A stretch of 64,000 nucleotides of DNA. It comes from Paratinospora sagittata. Lineage: Eukaryota > Streptophyta > Magnoliopsida > Ranunculales > Menispermaceae. The stretch covers positions 22,646,288-22,710,287 of the forward strand of contig CM069605.1 of the NCBI GenBank assembly GCA_035771175.1, written 5' to 3'. Position 1 is the stretch's first letter. Every line of letters starts with the position of its first letter. Positions 41,201 to 57,100 of this stretch are shown piece by piece. A model generated the notes under the pieces. The model was not told where the DNA came from and made no database searches. It saw only the letters and a list, made by a program, of their open reading frames with translations. Both the position numbers and the translations under genes were made by a program.

Positions 41201-42720
41201 CATACAGTTTAAAACAAAGGATAGCCTCTGCAAATCTAATCACAAAAGGAATAAAATGAAGAACTTGCTGAACAATGACGTTATCATCAAGATAGATTGC
41301 AATTTTGATTCAATTCGAGGCTTCTTCTCTTGGAAAACTCTTTGGAAAGCTCAATCTAACTTGCAAAAATCATGTGTGTTGTATTTTTGAAAATCAGAGA
41401 ATGAGTGTTTTATAAAATTAGAAGTTGCAGGTTATAAAGAGCAAGAGAGTACAAAACGATTTGAATTCATAACATTGTTCAATCTAAAGTTGTTTTGGGC
41501 GTGCGAGACAATGGGAATCATCTAGGTGTTAGTAGAAAATATTTCAATAAAGATAACCATGCAAAACTGCGTAAGGAATAGAAAAATCGAGCAAGCATAA
41601 GTGTCCAGATTTTTCTCGTCAGAAATATCAGATTTTTGTCTCAGACGTGGATAGCGCGCTATTGGGTTGTGTATCATGTTCTCGTTTAGCAGGCTATAGC
41701 AGGTCGATATACACAAACCCGTGAGCTCGAGTTTTTTAGACTTTCCGATAGCGTGTTATCAAGGCCTATAGCGCGCTATTGCCCATCTCACTAAAAATGG
41801 AAAGATCACTGCAACAGCTTTATAAGGAGTTATCAAAGGGGATAGCGCGCTATAGATAATTTTCCAGAAAAACATATGTTTTATTATAGAACCCTATCAG
41901 CGTGCTATCAACACTGATAGTGCGCTAGTGCCTTCTGGAAAATTTTGGCCAATTGCTGGATAGCCTTATTTTTGAAAAATTAATATTTTGACACTTAAGA
42001 ACCATTCCATTGACACAAAACATATTGATATAAGATTAATAATTTTTAAATAATTCGAATCTCATTGAAATTATGATTAAAACCTTTCGAACATCATTTT
42101 TTCAAAATGAAATACTATATCGAAGTGATTTTGAAGACTTTGCAATTTTCAGAGTTTTAGTGCTGAGATTGATCGAGATTTTACCCTACACACCAAAGAT
42201 CAAACTAATGCATTAGACGTGAGATATGTCATCGTTCTTCGAGCTTGATCTTTTGTAGACTTCGAAAGCTATTGTTTGATGTGTTCTGGATGCAATACAG
42301 GTGATGTGTTCGTTTTTTATGTGTTATCTTTCCGAGACCACTTCATATACGTACAGTTTAAAACAAAGGATAGCCTCTGCAAATCTAAGCACAAAAGGAA
42401 TAAAATGAAGAACTTGCTGAACAATGACGTTATCATCAAGATAGATTGCAATTTTGATTCAATTCGAGCCTTCTTCTCTTGGAAAACTCTTTGGAAAGCT
42501 CAATCTAACTTGCGAAAATCATGTGTGTTGTATTTTTGAAAATCAGAGAATGAGTGTTTTATAAAATTAAAAGTTGCTGGTTAAAGAGCAAGAGAGTACA
42601 AAACGATTTGAATTCATAACATTGTTCAATCTAAAGTTGTTTTGGGCGTGCGAGACAATGGGAATCATCTAGGTGTTAGTAGAAAATATTTCAATAAAGA
42701 TAACCTTGCAAAACTGTGTA
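38133..42720 (+). repeat. Block of four 1,147-bp monomers with a 1-mer duplication
   Basis: Monomers 38133 (Y), 39280, 40427 and 41574. 39280 and 40427 share 'aaaccttccgaacatc' (39785/40932), 'gactttgtaatttt' (39840/40987), 'tagaattcgaaa' (39961/41108) and 'ctaatcacaaaagg' (40089/41236). That is a single-monomer tandem duplication offset from the phase used here. Confidence 0.8.
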
Positions 42721-45700
42721 AGGAATAAAAAAATTGACCAAGCATAAGTGTCTAGATTTTTCTCGTCATAAATATCAGATTTTTGTCTCAGACGTGGATA
42801 GCGCGCTATTGGGTTGTGTATCATGTTCTCGTTTAGCAGGCTATAGCAGGTCGATATACACAAACCCGTGAGCTCGAGTTTTTCAGACTTTTCGATAGCG
42901 TGTTATCAAGGCCTATAGCGCTATTGCCCATCTCACTAAAAATGGAAAGATCACTGCAACAGCTTTATAAGGAGTTATCAGAGGGGATAGCGCGCTATAG
43001 ATAATTTTCCAGAAAAACATATGTTTTATTATAGAACCCTATCAGCGTGCTATCAACACTGATAGTGCGCTAGTGCCTTCTGGAAAATTTTGGCCAATTG
43101 CTGGATAGCCTTATTTTTGAAAAATTAATATTTTGACACTTAAGAACCATTCATTGACACAAAACATATTGATATAAGATTAATAATTTTTAAATAATTC
43201 GAATCTCCTTGAAATTATGATTAAACCTTTCGAACATCATTTTTTCAAAATGAAATACTATATCGAAGTGATTTTGAAGACTTTGCAATTTTCAGAGTTT
43301 TAGTGCTGAGATTGATCGAGATTTTACCCTACACACCGAAGATCAAACTAATGCATTAGACGTGAGATATGTCATCGTTCTTCGAGCTTGATCTTTTGTA
43401 GACTTCGAAAGCTATTGTTTGATGTGTTCTGGATGCAATACAGGTGATGTGTTCATTTTTTATGTGTTATCTTTCCGAGACCACTCCATATACGTACAGT
43501 TTAAAACAAAGGATAGCCTCTGCAAATCTAAGCACAAAAGGAATAAAATGAAGAACTTGCTGAACAATGACGTTATCATCAAGATAGATTGCAATTTTGA
43601 TTCAATTCGAGCCTTCTTCTCTTCGAAAACTCTTTGGAAAGCTCAATCCAACTTGCAAAAATCATGTGTGTTGTATTTTTGAAAATCAGAGAACGAGTGT
43701 TTTATAAAATTAGAAGTTGCAGGTTATAAAGAGCAAGAGAGTACAAAACGATTTGAATTCATAACATTGTTCAATCTAAAGTTGTTTTGGGCGTGCGAGA
43801 CAATGGGAATCATCTAGATGTTAGTAGAAAATATTTCAATAAAGATAACCATGCAAAACTGTGTAAGGAATAGAAAAATCGAGCAAGCATAAGTGTCCAG
43901 ATTTTTCTCGTCAGAAATATCAGATTTTTGTCTCAGACGTGGATAGCGCGCTATTGGGTTGTGTATCATGTTCTCGTTTAGCAGGCTATAGCAGGTGGAT
44001 ATACACAAACCCGTGAGCTCGAGTTTTTTAGACTTTCCGATAGCGTGTTATCAAGGCCTATAGCGCGCTATTGCCCATCTCACTAAAAATGGAAAGATCA
44101 CTGCAACAGCTTTATAAGGAGTTATCAAAGGGGATAGCGCCCTATAGATAATTTTCCAGAAAAACATATGTTTTATTATAGAACCCTATCAGCGTGCTAT
44201 CAACACTGATAGTGCGCTAGTGCCTTCTGGAAAATTTTGGCCAATTGCTGGATAGCCTTATTTTTGAAAAATTAATATTTTGACCCTTAAGAACCATTCC
44301 ATTGACACAAAACATATTGATATAAGATTAATAATTTTTAAATAATTCGAATCTCCTTGAAATTATGATTAAAACCTTTCGAACATCATTTTTTCAAAAT
44401 GAAATACTATATCGAAGTGATTTTGAAGACTTTGCAATTTTCAGAGTTTTAGTGCTGAGATTGATCGAGATTTTACCCTACACACCAAAGATCAAACTAA
44501 TGCATTAGACGTGAGATATGTCATCGTTCTTCGAGCTTGATCTTTTGTAGACTTCGAAAGCTATTGTTTGATGTGTTCTTGATGCAATACAGATGATGTG
44601 TTCGTTTTTGATGTGTTATCTTTCCGAGATCACTTCTTATACGTACAGTTTAAAACAAAGGATAGCCTCTGCAAATCTAAGCACAAAACGAATAAAATGA
44701 AGAACTTGCTGAACAATGACGTTATGATCAAGACAGATTGCAATTTTGATTCAATTTGAGGCTTCTTCGCTTGGAAAACTCTTTGGAAAGCTCAATCTAA
44801 CTTGCAAAAATCATGTGTGTTGTATTTTTGAAAATCAGAGAATGAGTGTTAAAGAGCAAGAGAGTACAAAACGATTTGAATTCAAAACATTGTTCAATCT
44901 AAAGTTGTTTTGGGTGCGAGACAATGGGAATCATCTAGGTGTTAGTAGAAAATATTTCAATAAAGATAACCTTGCAAAACTGTGTAAGGAATAGAAAAAT
45001 CGAGCAAGCATAAGTGTCCAGATTTTTCTCGTCAGAAATATCAGATTTTTGTCTCAAACGTGGATAGCAAGCTATTGGGTTGTGTATCATGTTCTCGTTT
45101 AGCAGGCTATAGCAGGTCGATATACACAAACCCGTGAGCTCGAGTGTTTTAGACTTTCCGATAGCGTGTTATCATGGCCTATAGCGCGCTATTGCCCATC
45201 TCACTAAAAATGAAAAGATCACTGCAACAGCTTTATAAGGAGTTATCAAAGGGGATAGCGCGCTATAGATAATTTTCCAGAAAAACATATGTTTTATTAT
45301 AGAACCCTATCAGCGTGCTATCAACACTGATAGTGCGCTAGTGCCTTCTGGAAAATTTTGGCCAATTGCTGGATAGCCTTATTTTTGAAAAATTAATATT
45401 TTGACACTTAAGAACCATTCCATTGACACAAAACATATTGAGATAAGATTAATAATTTTTAAATAATTCGAATCTCATTGAAATTATGATTAAAACCTTT
45501 CGAACATCATTTTTTCAAAATGAAATACTATATCGAAGTGATTTTGAAGACTTTGCAATTTTCAGAGTTTTAGTGCTGAGATTGATCGAGATTTTACCCT
45601 ACACACCAAAGATCAAACTAATGCATTAGACGTGAGATATGATCGTTCTTTGAGCTTGATCTTTTGTAGACTTCGAAAGCTATTGTTTGATGTGTTCTGG

Positions 45701-48700
45701 ATGCAATACAGGTGATGTGTTCGTTTTTTATGTGTTATCTTTCCGAGACCACTTCATATACGTACAGTTTAAAACAAAGGATAGCCTCTGCAAATCTAAG
45801 CACAAAAGGAATAAAATGAAGAACTTGCTGAACAATGACGTTATGATCAAGACAGATTGCAATTTTGATTCAATTCGAGGCTTCTTCTCTTGGAAAACTC
45901 TTTGGAAAGCTCAATCTAACTTGCGAAAATCATGTGTGTTGTATTTTTGAAAATCAGAGAATGTGTGTTTTATAAAATTAAAAGTTGCTGGTTAAAGAGC
46001 AAGAGAGTACAAAACGATTTGAATTCATAACATTGTTCAATCTAAAGTTGTTTTGGGCGTGCGAGACAATGGGAATCATCTAGGTGTTAGTAGAAAATAT
46101 TTCAATAAAGATAACCATGCAAAACTGTGTAAGGAATAGAAAAATCGAGCAAGCATAAGTGTCCAGATTTTTCTCGTCAGAAATATCAGATTTTTGTCTC
46201 AGACGTGGATAACGCGCTATTGGGTTGTGTATCATGTTCTCGTTTAGCAGGCTATAGCAGGTGGATATACACAAACCCGTGAGCTCGAGTTTTTTAGACT
46301 TTCTGATAGCGTGTTATCAAGGCCTATAGCGCGCTATTGCCCATCTCACTAAAAATGGAAAGATCACTGCAACAGCTTTATAAGGAGTTATCAAAGGGGA
46401 TAGCGCACTATAGATAATTTTCCAGAAAAACATATGTTTTATTATAGAACCCTATCAGCGTGCTATCAACACTGATAGTGCGCTAGTGCCTTCTGGAAAA
46501 TTTTGGCCAATTGCTGGATAGCCTTATTTTTGAAAAATTAATATTTTGACACTTAAGAACCATTCCATTGACACAAAACATAATGATATAAGATTAATAA
46601 TTTTTAAATAATTCGAATCTCGTTGAAATTATGATTAAACCTTTCGAACATCATTTTTTCAAAATGAAATACTATATCGAATTGATTTTGAAGACTTTGC
46701 AATTTTCAGAGTTTTAGTGCTGAGATTGATCGAGATTTTACCCTACACACCAAAGATCAAACTAATGCATTAGACTTGAGATATGTCATCGTTCTTCGAG
46801 CTTGATCTTTTGTAGACTTCGAAAGCTATTGTTTGATGTGTTCTTGATGCAATACAGGTGATGTGTTCGTTTTTTATGTGTTATCTTTCCGAGACCACTC
46901 CATATACGTACAGTTTAAAACAAAGGATAGCCTCTGCAAATCTAAGCACAAAAGGAATAAAATGAAGAACTTGCTGAACAATGACGTTATCATCAAGATA
47001 GATTGCAATTTTGATTCAATTCGAGGCTTCTTCTCTTGGAAAACTCTTTGGAAAGCTCAATCTAACTTGCAAAAATCATGTGTGTTGTATTTTTGAAAAT
47101 CAGAGAACGAGTGTTTTATAAAATTAGAAGTTGCAGGTTATAAAGAGCAAGAGAGTACAAGACGATTTGAATTCATAACATTGTTCAATCTAAAGTTGTT
47201 TTGGGCGTGCGAGACAATGGGAATCATCTAGGTGTTAGTAGAAAATATTTCAATAAAGATAACCATGCAAAACTGTGTAAGGAATAGAAAAATCGAGCAA
47301 GCATAAGTGTCCAGATTTTTCTCGTCAGAAATATCAGATTTTTGTCTCAGACGTGGATAGCGCGCTATTGGGTTGTGTATCATGTTCTCGTTTAGCAGGC
47401 TATAGCAGGTCGATATACACAAACCCGTGAGCTCGAGTTTTTCAGACTTTTCGATAGCGTGTTATCAAGGCCTATAGCGCTATTGCCCATCTCACTAAAA
47501 ATGGAAAGATCACTGCAACAGCTTTATAAGGAGTTATCAGAGGGGATAGCGCGCTATAGATAATTTTCCAGAAAAACATATGTTTTATTATAGAACCCTA
47601 TCAGCGTACTATCAACACTGATAGTGCGCTAGTGCCTTCTGGAAAATTTTGGCCAATTGCTGGATAGCCTTATTTTTGAAAAATTAATATTTTGACACTT
47701 AAGAACCATTCATTGACACAAAACATATTGATATAAGATTAATAATTTTTAAATAATTCGAATCTCATTGAAATTATGATTAAACCTTTCGAACATCATT
47801 TTTTCAAAATGAAATACTATATCGAAGTGATTTTGAAGACTTTGCAATTTTCAGAGTTTTAGTGCTGAGATTGATCGAGATTTTACCCTACACACCAAAG
47901 ATCAAACTAATGCATTAGACGTGAGATATGTCATCGTTCTTCGAGCTTGATCTTTTGTAGACTTCGAAAGCTATTGTTTGATGTGTTCTTGATGCAATAC
48001 AGGTGATGTGTTCGTTTTTTATGTGTTATCTTTCCGAGACCACTCCATATACGTACAGTTTAAAACAAAGGATAGCCTCTGCAAATCTAAGCACAAAAGG
48101 AATAAAATGAAGAACTTGCTGAACAATGACGTTATCATCAAGATAGATTGCAATTTTGATTCAATTCGAGCCTTTTTCTCTTGGAAAACTCTTTGGAAAG
48201 CTCAATCTAACTTGCAAAAATCATGTGTGTTGTATTTTTGAAAATCAGAGAACGAGTGTTTTATAAAATTAGAAGTTGCAGGTTATAAAGAGCAAGAGAG
48301 TACAAAACGATTTGAATTCATAACATTGTTCAATCTAAAGTTGTTTTGGGCGTGCGAGACAATGGGAATCATCTAGATGTTAGTAGAAAATATTTCAATA
48401 AAGATAACCATGCAAAACTGTGTAAGGAATAGAAAAATCGAGCAAGCATAAGTGTCCAGATTTTTCTCGTCAGAAATATCAGATTTTTGTCTCAGACGTG
48501 GATAGCGCGCTATTGGGTTGTGTATCATGTTCTCGTTTAGCAGGCTATAGCAGGTCGATATACACAAACCCGTGAGCTCGAGTTTTTTAGACTTTCCGAT
48601 AGCGTGTTATCAAGGCCTATAGCGCGCTATTGCCCATCTCACTAAAAATGGAAAGATCACTGCAACAGCTTTATAAGGAGTTATCAAAGGGGATAACGCG

Positions 48701-51700
48701 CTATAGATAATTTTCCAGAAAAACATATGTTTTATTATAGAACCCTATCAGCGTGCTATCAACACTGATAGTGCGCTAGTGCCTTCTGGAAAATTTTGGC
48801 CAATTGCTGGATAGCCTTATTTTTGAAAAATTAATATTTTGACCCTTAAGAACCATTCTATTGACACAAAACATATTGATATAAGATTAATAATTTTTAA
48901 ATAATTCGAATCTCCTTGAAATTATGATTAAAACCTTTCGAACATCATTTTTTCAAAATGAAATACTATATCGAAGTGATTTTGAAGACTTTGCAATTTT
49001 CAGAGTTTTAGTGCTGAGATTGATCGAGATTTTACCCTACACACCAAAGATCAAACTAATGCATTAGACGTGAGATATGTCATCGTTCTTCGAGCTTGAT
49101 CTTTTGTAGACTTCGAAAGCTATTGTTTGATGTGTTCTTGATGCAATACAGATGATGTGTTCGTTTTTGATGTGTTATCTTTCCGAGACCACTTCTTATA
49201 CGTACAGTTTAAAACAAAGGATAGCCTCTGCAAATCTAAGCACAAAAGGAATAAAATGAAGAACTTGCTGAACAATGACGTTATGATCAAGACAGATTGC
49301 AATTTTGATTCAATTTGAGGCTTCTTCGCTTGGAAAACTCTTTGGAAAGCTCAATCTAACTTGCAAAAATCATGTGTGTTGTATTTTTGAAAATCAGAGA
49401 ATGAGTGTTAAAGAGCACGAGAGTACAAAACGATTTGAATTCAAAACATTGTTCAATCTAAAGTTGTTTTGGGTGCGAGACAATGGGAATCATCTAGGTG
49501 TTAGTAGAAAATATTTCAATAAAGATAACCTTGCAAAACTGTGTAAGGAATAGAAAAATCGAGCAAGCATAAGTGTCCAGATTTTTCTCGTCAGAAATAT
49601 CAGATTTTTGTCTCAAACGTGGATAGCAAGCTATTGGGTTGTGTATCATGTTCTCGTTTAGCAGGCTATAGCAGGTCGATATACACAAACCCGTGAGCTC
49701 GAGTGTTTTAGACTTTCCGATAGCGTGTTATCAAGGCCTATAGCGCGCTATTGCCCATCTCACTAAAAATGAAAAGATCACTGCAACAGCTTTATAAGGA
49801 GTTATCAAAGGGGATAGCGCGCTATAGATAATTTTCCAGAAAAACATATGTTTTATTATAGAACCCTATCAGCGTGCTATCAACACTGATAGTGCGCTAG
49901 TGCCTTCTGGAAAATTTTGGCCAATTGCTGGATAGCCTTATTTTTGAAAAATTAATATTTTGACACTTAAGAACCATTCCATTGACACAAAACATATTGA
50001 TATAAGATTAATAATTTTTAAATAATTCGAATCTCATTGAAATTATGATTAAAACCTTTCGAACATCATTTTTTCAAAATGAAATACTATATCGAAGTGA
50101 TTTTGAAGACTTTGCAATTTTCAGAGTTTTAGTGCTGAGATTGATCGAGATTTTACCCTACACACCAAAGATCAAACTAATGCATTAGACGTGAGATATG
50201 TCATCGTTCTTCGAGCTTGATCTTTTGTAGACTTCGAAAGCTATTGTTTGATGTGTTCTGGATGCAATACAGGTGATGTGTTCATTTTTTATGTGTTATC
50301 TTTCCGAGACCACTTCATATACGTACAGTTTAAAACAAAGGATAGCCTCTGCAAATCTAAGAACAAAAGGAATAAAATGAAGAACTTGCTGAACAATGAC
50401 GTTATCATCAAGACAGATTGCAATTTTGATTCAATTCGAGGCTTCATCTCTTGGAAAACTCTTTGGAAAGCTCAATCTAACTTGCGAAAATCATGTGTGT
50501 TGTATTTTTGAAAATCAGAGAATGAGTGTTTTATAAAATTAAAAGTTGCTGGTTAAAGAGCAAGAGAGTACAAAACGATTTGAATTCATAACATTGTTCA
50601 ATCTAAAGTTGTTTTGGGCGTGCGAGACAATGGGAATCATCTAGGTGTTAGTAGAAAATATTTCAATAAAGATAACCTTGCAAAACTGTGTAAGGAATAA
50701 AAAAATTGACCAAGCATAAGTGTCTAGATTTTTCTCGTCATAAATATCAGATTTTTGTCTCAGACGTGGATAGCGCGCTATTGGGTTGTGTATCATGTTC
50801 TCGTTTAGCAGGCTATAGCAGGTCGATTTACACAAACCCGTGAGCTCGAGTTTTTTAGACTTTTCGATAGCTTGTTATCAAGGCCTATAGCGCTATTGCC
50901 CATCTCACTAAAAATGGAAAGATCACTGCAACAGCTTTATAAGGAGTTATCAGAGGGGATAGCGCGCTATAGATAATTTTCCAGAAAAACATATGTTTTA
51001 TTATAGAACCCTATCAGCGTGCTATCAACACTGATAGTGCGCTAGTGCCTTCTGGAAAATTTTGGCCAATTGCTGGATAGCCTTATTTTTGAAAAATTAA
51101 TATTTTGACACTTAAGAACCATTCATTGACACAAAACATATTGATATAAGATTAATAATTTTTAAATAATTCGAATCTCATTGAAATTATGATTAAACCT
51201 TTCGAACATCATTTTTTCAAAATGAAATACTATATCGAAGTGATTTTGAAGACTTTGCAATTTTCAGAGTTTTAGTGCTGAGATTGATCGAGATTTTACC
51301 CTACACAGCAAAGATCAAACTAATGCATTAGACGTGAGATATGTCATCGTTCTTCGAGCTTGATCTTTTGTAGACTTCGAAAGTTATTGTTTGATGTGTT
51401 CTTGATGCAATACAGGTGATGTGTTCGTTTTTTATGTGTTATCTTTCCGAGACCACTTCATATACGTACAGTTTAAAACAAAGGATAGCCTCTGCAAATC
51501 TAAGCACAAAAGGAATAAAATGAAGAACTTGCTGAACAATGACGTTATCATCAAGATAGATTGCAATTTTGATTCAATTCGAGGCTTCTTCTCTTGGAAA
51601 ACTCTTTGGAAAGCTCAATCTAACTTGCAAAAATCATGTGTGTTGTATTTTTGAAAATCAGAGAATGAGTGTTTTATAAAATTAGAAGTTGCAGGTTATA

Positions 51701-51837
51701 AAGAGCAAGAGAGTACAAAACGATTTGAATTCATAACATTGTTCAATCTAAAGTTGTTTTGGGCGTGCGAGACAATGGGAATCATCTAGGTGTTAGTAGA
51801 AAATATTTCAATAAAGATAACCATGCAAAACTGCGTA
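42721..51837 (+). repeat. Higher-order repeat: ~4,559-bp tetramer present twice
   Basis: 42721-47279 and 47280-51837 (1,145 + 1,121 + 1,145-1,147 + 1,145-1,148). Shared variants include 'gtttttcagacttttcg' (42876/47438), the shortened palindrome 'ctatagcgctattgccc' (42913/47472), 'attcgagcctt' (43605/48164) and 'catctagatgtt' (43811/48370). The fourth member differs: 50693 is Y-type, 46132 is not. Exchange has therefore continued since duplication. Confidence 0.8.
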
Positions 51838-54131
51838 AGGAATAGAAAAATCGAGCAAGCATAAGTGTCCAGATTTTTCTCGTCAGAAATATCAGATTTT
51901 TGTCTCAGACGTGGATAGCGCGCTATTGGGTTGTGTATCATGTTCTCGTTTAGCAGGCTATAGCAGGTCGATATACACAAACCCGTGAGCTCGAGTTTTT
52001 TAGACTTTCCGATAGCGTGTTATCAAGGCCTATAGCGCGCTATTGCCCATCTCACTAAAAATGGAAAGATCACTGCAACAGCTTTATAAGGAGTTATCAG
52101 AGGGGATAGCGCGCTATAGATAATTTTCCAGAAAAACATATGTTTTATTATAGAACCCTATCAGCGTGCTATCAACACTGATAGTGCGCTAGTGCCTTCT
52201 GGAAAATTTTGGCCAATTGCTGGATAGCCTTATTTTTGAAAAATTAATATTTTGACACTTAAGAACCATTCATTGACACAAAACATATTGATATAAGATT
52301 AATAATTTTTAAATAATTCGAATCTCATTGAAATTATGATTAAACCTTTCGAACATCATTTTTTCAAAATGAAATACTATATCGAAGTGATTTTGAAGAC
52401 TTTGCAATTTTCAGAGTTTTAGTGCTGAGATTGATCGAGATTTTACCCTACACACCAAAGATCAAACTAATGCATTAGACGTGAGATATGTCATCGTTCT
52501 TCGAGCTTGATCTTTTGTAGACTTCGAAAGCTATTGTTTGATGTGTTCTTGATGCAATACAGGTGATGTGTTCGTTTTTTATGTGTTATCTTTTCGAGAC
52601 CACTTCATATACGTACAGTTTAAAACAAAGGATAGCCTCTGCAAATCTAAGCACAAAAGGAATAAAATGAAGAACTTGCTGAACAATGACGTTATCATCA
52701 AGATAGATTGCAATTTTGATTCAATTCGAGGCTTCTTCTCTTGGAAAACTCTTTGGAAAGCTCAATCTAACTTGCAAAAATCATGTGTGTTGTATTTTTG
52801 AAAATCAGAGAATGAGTGTTTTATAAAATTAGAAGTTGCAGGTTATAAAGAGCAAGAGAGTACAAAACGATTTGAATTCATAACATTGTTCAATTTAAAG
52901 TTGTTTTGGGCGTGCGAGACAATGGGAATCATCTAGGTGTTAGTAGAAAATATTTCAATAAAGATAACCATGCAAAACTGCGTAAGGAATAGAAAAATCG
53001 AGCAAGCATAAGTGTCCAGATTTTTCTCGTCAGAAATATCAGATTTTTGTCTCAGACGTGGATAGCGCGCTATTGGGTTGTGTATCATGTTCTCGTTTAG
53101 CAGGCTATAGCAGGTCGATATACACAAACCCGTGAGCTCGAGTTTTTTAGACTTTCCGATAGCGTGTTATCAAGGCCTATAGCGCGCTATTGCCCATCTC
53201 ACTAAAAATGGAAAGATCACTGCAACAGCTTTATAAGGAGTTATCAGAGGGGATAGCGCGCTATAGATAATTTTCCAGAAAAACATATGTTTTATTATAG
53301 AACCCTATCAGCGTGCTATCAACACTGATAGTGCGCTAGTGCCTTCTGGAAAATTTTGGCCAATTGCTGGATAGCCTTATTTTTGAAAAATTAATATTTT
53401 GACACTTAAGAACCATTCATTGACACAAAACATATTGATATAAGATTAATAATTTTTAAATAATTCGAATCTCATTGAAATTATGATTAAACCTTTCGAA
53501 CATCATTTTTTCAAAATGAAATACTATATCGAAGTGATTTTGAAGACTTTGCAATTTTCAGAGTTTTAGTGCTGAGATTGATCGAGATTTTACCCTACAC
53601 ACCAAAGATCAAACTAATGCATTAGACGTGAGATATGTCATCGTTCTTCGAGCTTGATCTTTTGTAGACTTCGAAAGCTATTGTTTGATGTGTTCTTGAT
53701 GCAATACAGGTGATGTGTTCGTTTTTTATGTGTTATCTTTCCGAGACCACTTCATATACGTACAGTTTAAAACAAAGGATAGCCTCTGCAAATCTAAGCA
53801 CAAAAGGAATAAAATGAAGAACTTGCTGAACAATGACGTTATCATCAAGATAGATTGCAATTTTGATTCAATTCGAGGCTTCTTCTCTTGGAAAACTCTT
53901 TGGAAAGCTCAATCTAACTTGCAAAAATCATGTGTGTTGTATTTTTGAAAATCAGAGAATGAGTGTTTTATAAAATTAGAAGTTGCAGGTTATAAAGAGC
54001 AAGAGAGTACAAAACGATTTGAATTCATAACATTGTTCAATCTAAAGTTGTTTTGGGCGTGCGAGACAATGGGAATCATCTAGGTGTTAGTAGAAAATAT
54101 TTCAATAAAGATAACCATGCAAAACTGCGTA
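51838..54131 (+). repeat. Two near-identical 1,147-bp monomers
   Basis: 51838 and 52985 differ by only a few bases, and both resemble the 3' part of 50693. All carry 'accatgcaaaactgcgtaagg' at the unit junction and 'cattcattgacac' instead of 'cattccattgacac'. Another local single-monomer amplification. Confidence 0.8.
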
Positions 54132-57100
54132 AGGAATAGAAAAATCGAGCAAGCATAAGTGTCCAGATTTTTCTCGTCAGAAATATCAGATTTTTGTCTC
54201 AGACGTGGATAGCGCGCTATTGGGTTGTGTATCATGTTCTCGTTTAGCAGGCTATAGCAGGTGGATATACACAAACCCGTGAGCTCGAGTTTTTTAGACT
54301 TTCCGATAGCGTGTTATCAAGGCCTATAGCGCGCTATTGCCCATCTCACTAAAAATGGAAAGATCACTGCAACAGCTTTATAAGGAGTTATCAAAGGGGA
54401 TAGCGCGCTATAGATAATTTTCCAGAAAAACATATGTTTTATTATAGAACCCTATCAGCGTGCTATCAACACTGATAGTGCGCTAGTGCCTTCTGGAAAA
54501 TTTTGGCCAATTGCTGGATAGCCTTATTTTTGAAAAATTAATATTTTGACACTTAAGAACCATTCCATTGACACAAAACATATTGATATAAGATTAATAA
54601 TTTTTAAATAATTCGAATCTCATTGAAATTATGATTAAAACCTTTCGAACATCATTTTTTCAAAATGAAATACTATATCGAAGTGATTTTGAAGACTTTG
54701 CAATTTTCAGAGTTTTAGTGCTGAGATTGATCGAGATTTTACCCTACACACCAAAGATCAAACTAATGCATTAGACGTGAGATATGTCATCGTTCTTCGA
54801 GCTTGATCTTTTGTAGACTTCGAAAGCTATTGTTTGATTTGTTCTTGATGCAATACAGATGATGTCTTCGTTTTTGATGTGTTATCTTTCCGAGACCACT
54901 TCTTATACGTACAGTTTAAAACAAAGGATAGCCTCTGCAAATCTAAGCACAAAAGGAATAAAATGAAGAACTTGCTGAACAATGACGTTATCATCAAGAT
55001 AGATTGCAATTTTGATTCAATTCGAGGCTTCTTCTCTTGGAAAACTCTTTGGAAAGCTCAATCTAACTTGCAAAAATCATGTGTGTTGTATTTTTGAAAA
55101 TCTGAGAATGAGTGTTTTATAAAATTAGAAGTTGCAGGTTATAAAGAGCAAGAGAGTACAAAACGATTTGAATTCATAACATTGTTCAATCTAAAGTTGT
55201 TTTGGGCGTGCGAGACAATGGGAATCATCTAGGTGTTAGTAGAAAATATTTCAATAAAGATAACCATGCAAAACTGCGTAAGGAATAGAAAAATCGAGCA
55301 AGCATAAGTGTCCAGATTTTTCTCGTCAGAAATATCAGATTTTTGTCTCAGACGTGGATAGCGCGCTATTGGGTTGTGTATCATGTTCTCGTTTAGCAGG
55401 CTATAGCAGGTCGATATACACAAACCCGTGAGCTCGAGTGTTTTAGACTTTCCGATAGCGTGTTATCAAGGCCTATAGCGCGCTATTGCCCATCTCACTA
55501 AAAATGGAAAGATCACTGCAACAGCTTTATAAGGAGTTATCAAAGGGGATAGCGCCCTATAGATAATTTTCCAGAAAAACATATGTTTTATTATAGAACC
55601 CTATCAGCGTGCTATCAACACTGATAGTGCGCTAGTGCCTTCTGGAAAATTTTGGCCAATTGCTGGATAGCCTTATTTTTGAAAAATTAATATTTTGACA
55701 CTTAAGAACCATTCCATTGACACAAAACATATTGATATAAGATTAATAATTTTTAAATAATTCGAATCTCAGTGAAATTATGATTAAAACCTTTCGAACA
55801 TCATTTTTTCAAAATGAAATACTATATCGAAGTGATTTTGAAGACTTTGCAATTTTCAGAGTTTTAGTGCTGAGATTGATCGAGATTTTACCCTACACAC
55901 CAAAGATCAAACTAATGCATTAGACGTGAGATATGTCATCGTTCTTCGAGCTTGATCTTTTGTAGACTTCGAAAGCTATTGTTTGATGTGTTCTTGATGC
56001 AATACAGATGATGTCTTCGTTTTTGATGTGTTATCTTTCCGAGACCACTTCTTATACGTACAGTTTAAAACAAAGGATAGCCTCTGCAAATCTAAGCACA
56101 AAAGGAATAAAATGAAGAACTTGCTGAACAATGACGTTATCATCAAGATAGATTGCAATTTTGATTCAATTCGAGGCTTCTTCTCTTGGAAAACTCTTTG
56201 GAAAGCTCAATCTAACTCGCAAAAATCATGTGTGTTGTATTTTTGAAAATCAGAGAACGAGTGTTTTATAAAATTAGAAGTTGCAGGTTATAAAGAGCAA
56301 GAGAGTACAAAACGATTTGAATTCATAACATTGTTCAATCTAAAGTTCTTTTGGGCATGCGAGACAATGGGAATCATCTAGGTGTTAGTAGAAAATATTT
56401 CAATAAAGATAACCTTGCAAAACTGTGTAAGGAATAAAAAAATTGACCAAGCATAAGTGTCCAGATTTTTCTCGTCAGAAATATCAGATTTTTGTCTCAA
56501 ACGTGGATAGCAAGCTATTGGGTTGTGTATCATGTTCTCGTTTAGCAGGCTATAGCAGGTCGATATACACAAACCCGTGAGCTCGAGTTTTTTAGACTTT
56601 CCGATAGCGTGTTATCAAGGCCTATAGCGCGCTATTGCCCATCTCACTAAAAATGGAAAGATCACTGCAACAGCTTTATAAGGAGTTATCAAAGGGGATA
56701 GCGCCCTATAGATAATTTTCCAGAAAAACATATGTTTTATTATAGAACCCTATCAGCGTGCTATCAACACTGATAGTGCGCTAGTGCCTTCTGGAAAATT
56801 TTGGCCAATTGCTGGATAGCCTTATTTTTGAAAAATTGATATTTTGACCCTTAAGAACCATTCCATTGACACAAAACATATTGATATAAGATTAATAATT
56901 TTTAAATAATTCGAATCTCCTTGAAATTATGATTAAAACCTTTCGAACATCATTTTTTCAAAATGAAATACTATATCGAAGTGATTTTGAAGACTTTGCA
57001 ATTTTCAGAGTTTTAGTGCTGAGATTGATCGAGATTTTACCCTACACACCAAAGATCAAACTAATGCATTAGACGTGAGATATGTCATCGTTCTTCGAGC